Assembly: GCA_947359465.1 (NCBI GenBank)
Contig: OX375880.1
Span: 19,525,135 to 19,589,134 of the forward strand
Length of the DNA: 64,000 nt
From: Metellina segmentata
Taxonomy: Eukaryota; Arthropoda; Arachnida; Araneae; Tetragnathidae
Direction: 5' to 3'
The notes under the pieces: model-generated
What the model saw: only the letters and a program-made list of their open reading frames with translations
What the model was told of the DNA's origin: nothing
The model's database searches: none
Position numbers and translations under genes: made by a program
Shown here: positions 55,064 through 64,000 of the stretch, one piece after another
Layout of the letters: each line of letters starts with the position of its first letter
Position numbering within the stretch: the first letter of the stretch is position 1

Positions 55064-55180
55064 AGGTGCACCAGCCGTCTCTACATCATACGCTTACAAA
55101 TATCCATGCACTGAGCAGGATTCGAACCACGAACCTTCCGATGCTGAGGCGAACACCTTAACCATCCGATAGTTTGGTCG
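55064..55180 (-). mobile_element. SINE-A head, minus strand
   Basis: aaggtgcaccagccgtctct, cttacaaatatccatgcact, box B complement ggattcgaacc, ending ggcgaacaccttaacc. Confidence 0.85.
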
Positions 55181-55218
55181 GAATTATTGATACGGAGGAG
55201 ATAAATTCCATCAGGTAA

Positions 55219-55263
55219 GTGTTGTGTTGCTCTAGTACGACGTTAACTAAAATTACCATTACC
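55219..55263 (+). mobile_element. SINE-A 3' end, 45 bp
   Basis: gtgttgtgttgctctagtac to taccattacc. Confidence 0.75.
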
Positions 55264-55264
55264 A

Positions 55265-55755
55265 GCCATGGGGTAAGTGACAGTAATCTAACCTGCATCT
55301 CCGGAAGCTCACAGGCTGCTAGTGAATTGGCAAAGAACAGGCTTGAGTCACGAGACTCTTCCAACGCTCCTAGCGCCCTCAATATTGACCTTTAGAGAAA
55401 AATCCTCATTCCACAAGGTGACGAAGCGCTAGCATTGGAAAATCTGGGATGAGCCTCAATTCGTCCCTAGGTAGTATGAATGTTTCACACTTGTGCTTCG
55501 TTTTCCTGGAAACCTCGCGCCATAAAACTTCAAAGCCAGTCAACCACTCCCGGTATGAATAATCCTTAACCTGTATAAGTAATTCTACGCTACTTTAATT
55601 TTGCTATTGCACTGAAATTCCGAATACATGATTTAGCTGTTCAGAATGTTTTATCGATTCACGATTGAATTTCAAAATCCAATCATTCGACTCATTTCCA
55701 ATGAGATTCATTCCTAACATTAAAGTTTCTCAGCGTAGTAACCGACATAAGTAAT
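55265..55755. other. Single-copy sequence, no gene
   Basis: Nothing recognised. Confidence 0.35.
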
Positions 55756-56485
55756 GTGAATGCACGTTTCATCTTTTTCATATAAATGCACGTCTCATCT
55801 ATTCATGTGAATTCACATTTTATTTATTGATGTAAATGCACGTTTCATTTATTGATGTGAATGCACGTTTCATCTATTCGTGTGAATGCACGTTTCATCT
55901 ATTCGTGTGAATGCACGTTTCATCTATTGGTGTGAATTCACATTTCGTCTATTCAAGTGAATGCACGTTTCGTCTATTCAAGTAAAAGCACGTTTAGTCT
56001 ATTCAAGGGAATGCACGTTTCGTCTATTCAAGTAAAAGCACGTTTAGTCTATTCAAGGGAATAATACACTTTCGTCTATTCAAGGGAATACACTTTCGTC
56101 TATTCAAGTGAATGCACGTTTCGTCTATTCAAGGGAATGCACGTTTCGTCTATTCGTGTGAATGCACGTTTCATCTATTCGTGAGAATGCACGTTTCATC
56201 TATTCGTGTGAATTCACATTCATTTCGTCTATTCAAGTGAATGCACGTTTTGTCTATTCAAGAGAATACACGTTTAGTCTATTCAAGGGAATGTACGTTT
56301 CGTCTATTCAAGTAAAAGCACGTTTAGTCTATTCAAGGGAATACACTTTCGTCTATTCAAGTGAATGCACATTTCGTCTATTTAAGGAAATGCACGTTTC
56401 GTCTATTCAAGGGAATGCACGTTTCGTCTAATGATGTGAATGAATGTTTCATCTATTGACTTGAATGCCCGTTTCGTCTATTCAA
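55756..56485. repeat. 25-bp minisatellite, about 28 copies
   Basis: The unit is aatgcacgtttcgtctattc plus aagtg. tcatctattcgtg and tcgtctattcaag variants form separate clusters. The plus frame 56162-56431 across it is a by-product. Confidence 0.9.
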
Positions 56486-56522
56486 TTTTGAATTTAATTG
56501 TCTAATGATTTTACACATTTCC

Positions 56523-56625
56523 GTCATCTGACCGTGGGATTTCCCTTTGGGATTGATCCCAGAACGTTGTCAATAGCCCGTTGTGTTGCTCCAGTACGAC
56601 GTTAATTATTAAAATACCTAAATAA
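56523..56625 (+). mobile_element. SINE-B 3' fragment with internal deletion
   Basis: gtcatctgaccgtgggattt joins directly to ccctttgggattgatcccag, missing about 40 bp of body. Confidence 0.75.
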
Positions 56626-56671
56626 TCGACTCAATACCATTCCAAACATCAAAGTTTCCTAGTGAATTATT

Positions 56672-56713
56672 CTTGTGTTCCTCTGGTGCGACGTTAATTA
56701 AAAATTACCATTA
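56672..56713 (+). mobile_element. Ultra-short SINE insertion (42 bp) with 14-bp TSD
   Basis: cttgtgttcctctggtgcga through aaaaattaccatta is flanked by cctagtgaattatt at 56658-56671 and 56714-56727. Only the last ~42 nt of the SINE were copied. Confidence 0.9.
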
Positions 56714-56862
56714 CCTAGTGAATTATTTCCCTTTGTATCTACATGTTTTATGCTCTTATTATCCTGGGACCGTGCAATACCAGATAATAAAAAAATTCAA
56801 ATATGAATATCGCATAATTATATGTGCATGATGATAGTTCCAGAAATTATCTTTCACGTGAG

Positions 56863-57009
56863 CCGACCAACCGGTATAGTGGTTACGGTGTTAGCCTCTA
56901 GATCGGAAGGTCCCCGGTTCGAATCCGGGTTCGGGCATGGATGTTTGTAAGCGTATACCAGCTCAGGTGTTGCTTCGTCATCTGAACATGGTTCAAAATT
57001 ACGAAGTAT
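56863..57009 (+). mobile_element. SINE-A with internal deletion
   Basis: Intact head with a perfect box B (ggttcgaatccgg). The spacer gtttgtaagcgta joins directly to ccagctcaggtgttgcttcg, losing about 90 bp. Confidence 0.85.
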
Positions 57010-57317
57010 AAATTGTCAGGGAATGATGGTCCTCCCACTGGGTGCTCCTTCACAAGTGGCCATCACTTCCGGCCTTGTAGTGACCAATGACTTAGGTCAA
57101 ATGTGCCCGCCATTAGAAGAAAAAAATATCTTTCACGTGAACTCAAAAAACAAACCATTTGATCAGGTTTCAACCTTCTATTTTGATCAAAATTTAATGT
57201 TTACAGTTTATATACATGGTTTAATAATAACAGGTAACATTTTGCCTCAAAGCAACGCAGCGAACAAACCGCAGCTGCAACTTTGCTCTTATTCTACCTC
57301 ACGTCGTTCCGTCCCTC
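57010..57317. other. Single-copy sequence, no gene recognised
   Basis: The plus frame 57023-57346 is open but unrecognised. Confidence 0.3.
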
Positions 57318-57321
57318 CCTG

Positions 57322-57530
57322 GAGGCTCAGTGGGCACGTCCACTGAGCTAGCAACCTTCGAGTTGTAGGCGGCGCAGGTTCGATTCCTGCCATTTTCATT
57401 CTTCCTGTGTGTTTCTCTCTCTTTCTGTCATTAAAACATAAATTGTGTACCTATTACTTGATATTGCATGCCTTGTGTCTGGCGCATCATGACCAAATAT
57501 GGCCCTTGCGCAATAAAACCCCAGCAAACC
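57322..57530 (+). mobile_element. SINE-C, best copy
   Basis: Head ggctcagtgggcacgtccac then agctagcaaccttcgagttg. Box B is ggttcgattcc inside the pairing gcaggttcgattcctgc. The body is tgtgtttctctctctttctg, gatattgcatgccttgtgtc and tgaccaaatatggccc. The tail is caataaaacc. Confidence 0.85.
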
Positions 57531-57540
57531 AATGGATAGT

Positions 57541-57802
57541 ACGGTCATGGATGTTTGTAAGCGTATGGTGTAGAGGCGGCTGGTGCACCTTAAATCTGTC
57601 CTGGCCGAAAGTCCTCACGTTGGGTTGGTGTGAAAGTTTGGAAAGTGGGATGCCAGCTCAGGTGTTGATTCGTCATCTGACCGTCGTTCAAAATTACGAG
57701 GTGTTGTCCTCGGATATTTCCCTTAAGGGACTCATCCCGGACCGTCGTCAATAGCCCGTTGTGTTGCTCTGGCACGACGTTAATTAAAAATTACCAATTA
57801 CC
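57541..57802 (+). mobile_element. SINE-A lacking the head
   Basis: Begins at the spacer ggtcatggatgtttgtaagc and is complete to aattaccaattacc. Confidence 0.9.
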
Positions 57803-57841
57803 GAGGTAATCGTACTATTCATTGCTCTCATAAATATTTTG

Positions 57842-58023
57842 GTAATTGGTAATTTTTTGTTAACGTCGTACTAGAGCAACACAACGGGCTATTGACGACG
57901 GTCCAGGATCAGTCCCTTAAGGGAAAGATCCGAGGACAACACCTCGTAATTTTGAACCACGGTCAGATGACGAAGCAACACCTGAGCTGGCACCCCACTC
58001 TCCAAACTTCCACGCCAACCCAA
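57842..58023 (-). mobile_element. SINE-A, 5'-truncated, 13-bp TSD
   Basis: Flanked by cataaatattttg at 57829-57841 and 58024-58036. Starts with the reversed tail gtaattggtaatt. Confidence 0.95.
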
Positions 58024-58139
58024 CATAAATATTTTGATGAATTATCTAATTATGTTTTATTGCAGATATACACGAAATCAGCACATACTTGGCTATCCCA
58101 GAACCTGCTTCTGATGTTTCCCATCAAAGACAAGAATGG

Positions 58140-58368
58140 TAGAATCACAGATTAGTAAGAGTTCAGTGTTCGAACTAACCAAAGACCATGAGGGACGTAA
58201 TGGAACTCAAATACGCAAACATTGGCGTGGTGTGATAGTCTAGAGAATGGAGTGCCAGCTCAGCTGTTGACCGCCATCTGTTCAAAGTGAAGAGGTGTTG
58301 TCCTCGGATGGATCCGGGTCATCGCCAATAGCCCGTCATGTCGCTTCCGTGTGCGACGTTAATTTAAC
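58140..58368 (+). mobile_element. SINE-B, diverged
   Basis: Head tagaatcacagattagtaag with gtgttcgaacta as box B, spacer caaagaccatgagggacg, and end gtgcgacgttaattta. Confidence 0.75.
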
Positions 58369-58616
58369 TGCCAAAGACGCTTTAAGGGTGCAAATCAGAA
58401 GAATAGGTGCGGAAGACATTAAAAGTTTGAGTTCAAAGGAAAAGTTTCAACCTTTTCCAAACGATTCTTTATTTACTAGAGAATGTAGTATCAAGATATG
58501 CATGTAACTTACTCTATAAAAATGCTAATAAAAAAGAGCTCTTCTAGTCTGTTGTTTCTATTTTACCGTAATCCTTACATGCTTGCCTAAGAAAATTTCT
58601 TTTCATGTAACTTAGT

Positions 58617-59060
58617 CCACGTCAGTCAGCACTGACATGCGCGTGGACTTAGTTGTATTTTGGTGTGCGCAGGTCAGGCATAGGATATTTTCTTTTTTGA
58701 TGGGTTTTCCACGGTACTGTTATCAACACTACCTATCAGCTACAATACTCGACTAAGTTCGAAGTGGTTCTTAGCTGAGTTGCAGCAGAGGACGGTAACG
58801 GAAGAAAGCCGTGAGAAATTTGCAGGACTGTGTGGTACTTCACCAAAATGTTTCCCTTTTTCGGTAAACACATTGTGCTGGCCACATTTCTCATGACTTT
58901 TTCTGTTGCCGTCCTCTACAGCAAGTCAGCTAAGAACCGCTTCTTAATCGAGTACTGTAGTTGATAGGTAGTGTTGAAAACACAACAAATATCCTAGGCC
59001 TGCCCTGCGCACAAAAGAATACAATTAAGTCCACGCGCATGTCAGTGCTGACGGACGTGG
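58617..59060. mobile_element. Foldback element (444 bp), near-complete palindrome
   Basis: Ends ccacgtcagtcagcactgac and gtcagtgctgacggacgtgg are inverted. Arms of about 190-200 bp continue inwards (gcgcgtggactta; actacctatcagctacaata; gaggacggtaac), with a loop near 58840. The arms contain a nested palindrome, gtcagcactgac. Confidence 0.85.
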
Positions 59061-59061
59061 A

Positions 59062-59870
59062 TTCATCTGTACGAAATTGCGAAAAATAATAAACATCAAT
59101 TACGAGACAAGAATTTATTTACATAAGCCTTGATTGCACAAGTTTTACACCTATAATAAAAGTAAAGAGAAATAACATTGTCAATCTTCTAAACACTACA
59201 TTTTCTTTGAACCTCAATTCCCAGTATACCACGAAATATTGTCCGCTAATAAAATGATAAAACAGTCCGCTTGAGGGAACAGCTTTTCCAAATCTTGCTC
59301 TTCGCACAAGTCTTTAGCATCTGAATCCAGGAAGCGTCACCCACTTGTAAGAGGCTGCAGGCACCAATGAGATTGATCTTGGAACAAAGACGTCACCCAA
59401 TCCTGATGACTCCCGCCGCTCAATCCAGACCTGGAAATAAGACATAAAATTGATCCACTTTCTTTCATAATGTAACATTAAAATGATCCTTTTAATAGAA
59501 TAGTGTTGCGTATTTCCTTTGAGTGATTATATTATGCGAGTTGTTAATCACCAATGTTTATATTATTCTTTCCTGCTTTAGAAGAGTTCAGGTGTTATTA
59601 CTGTTTCCTGTATAACATATTCTTATCAGTTCATATGTCTGATGTAATACTTTTATAATACGCAGTGAGTTAGTCGCCTCTGAGTCTTTATGCTGTTCGT
59701 ATAGTCCTGTACGCTTGTATGTTCCGATATCTCTTTATAATTATTAAATGTCTTGGAGTTATACTCTTATTTCAGTATTAAGTAACAAATATGAATAGTA
59801 TTTACCCTCCTGGTATTTATCTCAACGAGGAGTATCATCATTATCAAAGCTGAACACATCTTCATGGACC
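59062..59870. other. Single-copy sequence, no gene recognised
   Basis: 59119-59307 is open on the minus strand but unrecognised. Confidence 0.35.
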
Positions 59871-59875
59871 ATATG

Positions 59876-60235
59876 TCCATTCGTCATCGGACACCCCCAT
59901 ACTATAAAGTTAAAGCTGACCCAGCACATCAGTATCGTGTAGGACCAGCTTTCGCAGCAATGATATTGTGCAAGTTTGAGGAAGACTTTCCACCAATTTG
60001 CGATACGTTTCTGCAGGAATCTTGCTGGATTCATCCTTCAAATTGGCAAAATGCTCAGTGGTGCTTTTTGGCCGAGTTGGCCAGGCTCTCAGCGGGGGCT
60101 CTCACTCATCCCAAAGTTGTTCCAAGGGGTTGAAATCTGGAATTTAGGCTGGCCAATGAAGTTCAGAACTGTTATGTACGCCTCGGCATTCATCTGTGCT
60201 ACCGACATTGTGGCAACACTTTGATATTGGCCCAT
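59876..60235 (-). pseudogene. Tc1 transposase C-terminal part, left arm, deleted and shifted
   Basis: From the centre outwards the minus strand reads MSVAQMNAEAYITVLNFIGQ, where MNAEAYI.VL is the segment after the first catalytic aspartate. A deletion then removes the second aspartate region. The remaining sequence matches the 3' third of the right arm (frames include RIANWWKVFL, shifted). Not functional. Confidence 0.7.
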
Positions 60236-60240
60236 AAATG

Positions 60241-60606
60241 TTTTTGAAGGACAATGCTCCAGTTCATGCAGGTGTTATTAACAGGAGGTTTGATGAACTG
60301 GGAGTAGAAAATCTTCATTGGTCATTCCAAAGTCCAGATCTCAACCCCTTGGAACACCTTTGGGATGAGTGAGAGCGCCGGTTGAGAGCCAGACCAACCC
60401 GGCCAAAAAACACCTCCGAGCTGTTTACCTATTTGAAGGATGAGTGGAGCAAGATTCCTGCAGAAACGTATCGCAAGTTGGTGGAAGGTCTTCCTCGAAG
60501 AGTTGCAGAATGTCATTGCGGCGAAAGCTGTCCTTACGCGATACTGATGTGTTTAACTGTACACGATACTGGTCAGCTTAATTCAATAGTATGGGGTGTC
60601 CGGTGA
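60241..60606 (+). pseudogene. Tc1 transposase C-terminal part, right arm, with a stop
   Basis: Reads FLKDNAPVHAGVINRRFDEL, then SPDLNPLEHLWDE followed by TGA at about 60370, and continues in the same frame with RRLRARPTRPKNTSELFTYL and WSKIPAETYRKLVEGLPRRV. The KDNAP aspartate and the LEH glutamate are about 34 residues apart, fitting DD34E Tc1 transposases. The normal C-terminal A-K-G-x-P-T-x-Y is replaced by a shifted tail. Confidence 0.85.
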
Positions 60607-60619
60607 CGAATGGATTTTC

Positions 60620-60944
60620 ATCGATGGAGGGTTAATGTGTAAAAGCAATTGACCTTGCAGTGAGGACACTTTTTGGTAGGTATGACACATTCAAAAAGAC
60701 AATCATAAAAGTTTTTGTTTTTCAGTTTGCTTTCTTCTATTGGTACCTGAATCAAACACCTTGGAACCAAACATACTTTTCAAGTGTTGCGAATATCGGA
60801 AATTCATAACACTTTAAGCATCACAAGTGTAGTGTTGCTTTTACTTCATAACCCACTTAATGACTAAAGAACCACATCTTTCTAAGTGGATTGATCCTTT
60901 CAACTTTCAGAAAGATTTTATCGGAGAGAATGTGTTATATTCCC
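60620..60944. other. Single-copy sequence, no gene
   Basis: Nothing recognised. It grades into the array. Confidence 0.35.
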
Positions 60945-61885
60945 TTGGAAAGAGTCCGTTGGTCTTTTCCATAAAATAGAATCCTTTGGAAAGATATTTG
61001 AAATGGTACCTTCCTTAGAATAAAATCCTTTGGAAAAATATTTCAATGGTACCTTCCTTAGAATAGAATCCTTTGGAAAGATTCCAATGGTCCTCTCCTT
61101 AGAATAGAATCCTTTGGAAAGATTCCAATGGTCCTCTCCTTAGAATAGAATCATTTGGAAAGATTCCAATGATATTTTCCTTAGAATAGAATCCTTTGGA
61201 AAGATTCCAATGGTATTTTCCTTAGAATAGAATCCTTTGGAAAGATTGCAAAGGTATTTTCCTTAGAATAGAATCCTTTGGAAAGATTGCAAAGGTATTT
61301 TCCTTAGAATAGAATCCTTTGGAAAGATTCCAAAGGTATTTTCCTTAGAATAGAATCCTTTGGAAAGATTTCAATGGTATTTGCCTTAGAATAGAATCCT
61401 TTGGAAACATTCCAATGGTATTTTCCTTAGAATAGAATCCTTTGGAAACATTCCAATGGTATTTTCCTTAGAATAGAATCCTTTGGAAACATTCCAATGG
61501 TATTTTCCTTAGAATAGAATCCTTTGGAAACATTCCAATGGTATTTTCCTTAGAATAGAATCCTTTGGAAACATTCCAATGGTATTTTCCTTAGAATAGA
61601 ATCCTTTGGAAACATTCTAATGGTATTTTCCTTAGAATAGAATCCCTTGGAAACATTCTAATGGTATTTTCCTTAGAATAGAATCCTTTGGAAATATTCC
61701 AATTGTCCTTTCATTAGAATAGAAACCTTTCGAGGGATTCCCAATGGTCCTTTCATTAGAATAGAATCCTTTCGAGAGATTCCCAACTGTGTCCTTTTCT
61801 TAGAATATAATCATTTGTAAAGATTCTAATGGCCCATTCCTTAGAGTGGAATTAATGGTCTTTCCTTTGGAAATATTCTATTCTA
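60945..61885. repeat. 41-bp minisatellite, about 22 copies
   Basis: The unit is ttccttagaatagaatcctt plus tggaaagattccaatggtatt. The centre (61200-61650) is nearly homogeneous and the edges are diverged. A gaaacattcc variant fills 61390-61610. Confidence 0.95.
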
Positions 61886-62238
61886 CGAAACGGAAGTACT
61901 CGTGTAGGGGAACTGTTCAAAAATAATACAATATTGCGTGCCACCATTATGAATTTCAAATGATTAAACATTACAAACTTAATAAATATTTTGGATTTGG
62001 CTAGGTAACTAGAGTCCGTGCCACTATCTTTTGGTTCAAAGTATTAAAGATCTTTACGCATTCAATACAATCTTTGGTTTTTCTTAACTACGGTTTCAGT
62101 GCCACCTTAGTTACTTCGAATTCGTAACTTAAGAAAAATGGCGTTTTTACGCGGGTTGGATTACAAGCCCACATTGGCCACTGAAAGGGCTGCAATCGAT
62201 TGAATCAATAACTTGATCATTCTGGAATCATGCCTCGA
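61886..62238. other. Single-copy AT-rich sequence, no gene
   Basis: Nothing recognised beyond recurring gtgccac(t/c) phrases at 61939, 62019 and 62099. Confidence 0.35.
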
Positions 62239-62239
62239 T

Positions 62240-62430
62240 CATTGTGGATTTATGCACCTCTTGGGGATGAAGATTGGTTGGTTGTTTTCGGGTTTCACGG
62301 CGCAAAGGTCACATTAGTAAAGATTTGCTAACACAGAGAGAAATACACCCAGAGAGCGAGAAATTGAACTTGCGCGTTGTAGGCTCGCAGGTAACTAACG
62401 GAGTGGGTAATCGCATTCAGCCTCAATGGC
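62240..62430 (-). mobile_element. SINE-C, minus strand, diverged
   Basis: cacagagagaaatacaccca and gaaattgaacttgcgcgttg with taggctcgcaggtaact (head complement). Confidence 0.7.
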
Positions 62431-62459
62431 TCCTATGAATAGTCGGAGGGCTTATCCTG

Positions 62460-62752
62460 TAGATAGTTAATAACGTCGCACATAATCTATACAACGGGTA
62501 TTTCAGGATACAACGGGTATACACGGGTACCAAGGACAACACCTCGTCATTTTGAACCACGGTCAAATGACGAGAAAAGCCGCGCCCACATCCACTCTCT
62601 AAACATCCACGCCAGGGCAGCTTAAGAAAATTTGAGGCTAGAATAGATTTAACATGCTCCAGCCCCCGTGTACACGACGGTCTTTAACAGGACCGAGTTT
62701 CAAACTCGCAATACTCCGGTTGCTAATTTGATACTATTCCAGCTGGTCTACC
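62460..62752 (-). mobile_element. SINE-B, minus strand
   Basis: ttaataacgtcgcacataat to ccccgtgtacacgacggtct, then tttcaaactcgcaatactcc (box B complement) and ggttgctaatttgat. The 3' part has a duplicated acaacgggtat. Confidence 0.8.
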
Positions 62753-62815
62753 TCGTCTACTATATGGTCTCCTAAACTAAGTTCAACCTATTCGTCACAA
62801 CTTACAGTATGTATG

Positions 62816-63096
62816 GATTTTAATTAACATCACACTGGGGCAACACAACGTGCTATTGGCAACGATCCGTGATCAATTATCAGCGGAATGATCCGAGGAC
62901 AACACCACGTTATTCTAAACCACGGTCAAGTAATGAGGTCACACCTGACCTGGCATTTTATCCTCTCACACCACATCATCGAGCAGATGCCGCGACAGAT
63001 TTATTGTGCACCAGCCCCCTTCGTATACGACGGTCTTTGGTTGGATTTGAACTCGCAAACCTCATGTTGCTAATGCGTTACTCTTTCAACCGGACA
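62816..63096 (-). mobile_element. SINE-B, minus strand, near full length
   Basis: ttaattaacatcacactggg, body with a mid deletion, spacer ccccttcgtatacgacggtc, box B complement ggatttgaactcgc, head gttgctaatgcgttactctt. Confidence 0.85.
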
Positions 63097-63100
63097 AAAA

Positions 63101-63414
63101 TAATTGGTAATTTTAAACTAACGCCGTACTAGACAAAAGAACAAGCCGTGGACGACGGTCCGGGATCAATCCTCCAAGGTAAAGATCCGAGGACAACACC
63201 ATGTTATTTTAAACCATGTCAGATGGTGAGGCAACACCTGAGCTGGCACACCACTCTGCAAACTTTCTCACCAACCCAACGTAAGGACTTTCGACCACGA
63301 CAGATGTAAGGTGCCCCAGCCGCCTCTACACCATATGTTTACAAACATCCATGCACTGACCCGGATTCGAACTAGGAACCTTCCTATAAAAAGACTAATA
63401 CCATAACATTTGGA
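63101..63414 (-). mobile_element. SINE-A, minus strand, near full length
   Basis: taattggtaattttaaacta to cttacaaa-type gtttacaaacatccatgcac, box B complement ggattcgaac and a decayed head. Confidence 0.85.
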
Positions 63415-63610
63415 CATTTAGCCATGCTGTGCCAGAAATAAGACAGCCAATATCAAGAAATAAACACACACAAGGAAAATTTTACGGATCCAGAGGAGAG
63501 AAATACATTTAGGGGGAAATCATACATTCCAGGTATAAAACCTGTGCCACCAATAACTTCCGGGTTGATAGTGCAGTTGACATACCCACTGAGCAACGAA
63601 AACCCTACAA
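63415..63610 (-). mobile_element. SINE-C, minus strand, diverged
   Basis: catttagccatgctgtgcca, gccaatatcaagaaataaac, ggagagaaatacatttaggg and a decayed head. Confidence 0.6.
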
Positions 63611-63627
63611 AACCGACCCGGTGGTTA

Positions 63628-63872
63628 AGGTAATTTGGTAATTTTTTAGTTGACGTCGTACTAGAGCTACACAACGGTCTATTGACGACGGTGCGGGATC
63701 AGTCCCTTAAGGGAAAGATCCGAGGACACCACCTCGTCATTTTGAACCACGTTCAGATGACGAAGCAACACCTGAGCTGGCACCCCATTCTCCAAACTTC
63801 CACGCCAAACCAACATGAGGACTTTTGGCCAAGACAGATTTAGGGTGCACCAGCCGCCTCTTAAATGTAACG
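63628..63872 (-). mobile_element. SINE-A, minus strand, head missing
   Basis: ggtaatttggtaatttttta to gggtgcaccagccgcctctt, cut before the ATG-rich spacer. Confidence 0.9.
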
Positions 63873-64000
63873 GGACGACTGGTTAGTTTCGGAAATTCCA
63901 AATTCGACTTAATAATTGGTTCGGTTTTTGATGGCGCAAGGACCATCCTGTTGTCCACCATATTTGTTTAAAACTACACCAAATAGCTTCAAGTAAATAG

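Larger units (their letters stand above)
59876..60614. mobile_element. Head-to-head dimer of a Tc1-type 3' half
   Basis: Both outer ends are the same Tc1 terminus: tccattcgtcatcggacacc on the left, ggtgtccggtgacgaatgga on the right. Transposase coding runs outwards in each arm from a centre near 60240. The arms differ by many substitutions and the left has an internal deletion. Confidence 0.8.

Overview
This 64-kb window is repeat-dense animal nuclear DNA with no recognisable host gene. No prokaryotic operon, ribosome-binding site or CRISPR array is present, and no open frame outside transposon remnants matches a protein family I know. The landscape is tRNA-headed SINEs, DNA-transposon relics (Tc1/mariner, pogo-like, hAT, piggyBac, PIF/Harbinger with a MADF exon, a Mutator-like MITE), Helitron-like ends, one LINE tail, and arrays with units of about 12 to 285 bp. 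This suggests an arthropod. The SINE bodies look to me like those of arachnid, particularly spider, genomes, but that is recall and I could not test it.

Layout. 0-5 kb: a ~285-bp array, SINE pieces and a 1.7-kb AT-rich 12/13-bp array. 5-10.2 kb: a SINE cluster. 11-13 kb: a palindrome-bearing dispersed repeat and a 22-bp array. 13-18.7 kb: SINEs, some with clear target-site duplications (TSDs), and GC-richer single-copy islands. 18.7-21 kb: a Helitron-like element whose internal ~76-bp monomer is amplified to about 29 copies. 21-31 kb: two hAT elements, a LINE RNase H tail, a piggyBac MITE, a segmental duplication carrying a pogo-like MITE in one copy, Helitron tails and a Harbinger-like element. 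31-38 kb: degenerate simple arrays, including a 1.6-kb 48-bp array. 39.3-41.8 kb: a nest in which a SINE is split by a Harbinger element, itself split by a mariner relative, with a Mutator-like MITE further along the same SINE. 42-49.5 kb: a 36-bp array, a Tc1 relic, a complex array and a 1.26-kb Helitron. 50-64 kb: two foldback elements, a single-monomer relative of the 19-kb satellite carrier, a 25-bp array, a head-to-head Tc1 dimer, a 41-bp array and more SINEs.

How the parts relate. Two SINE families (here SINE-A and SINE-B) have different tRNA-like heads but share a body and 3' end, and are flanked by 11-14-bp TSDs, so they were moved by a LINE machinery. A third short family (SINE-C) and a fourth longer one (SINE-D) also occur. 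All transposase reading frames seen are truncated or broken. The only intact frame is the short RNase H/zinc-finger tail of a LINE. The single-copy islands between repeats may be intergenic or intronic DNA with regulatory content, which sequence reading alone cannot decide.
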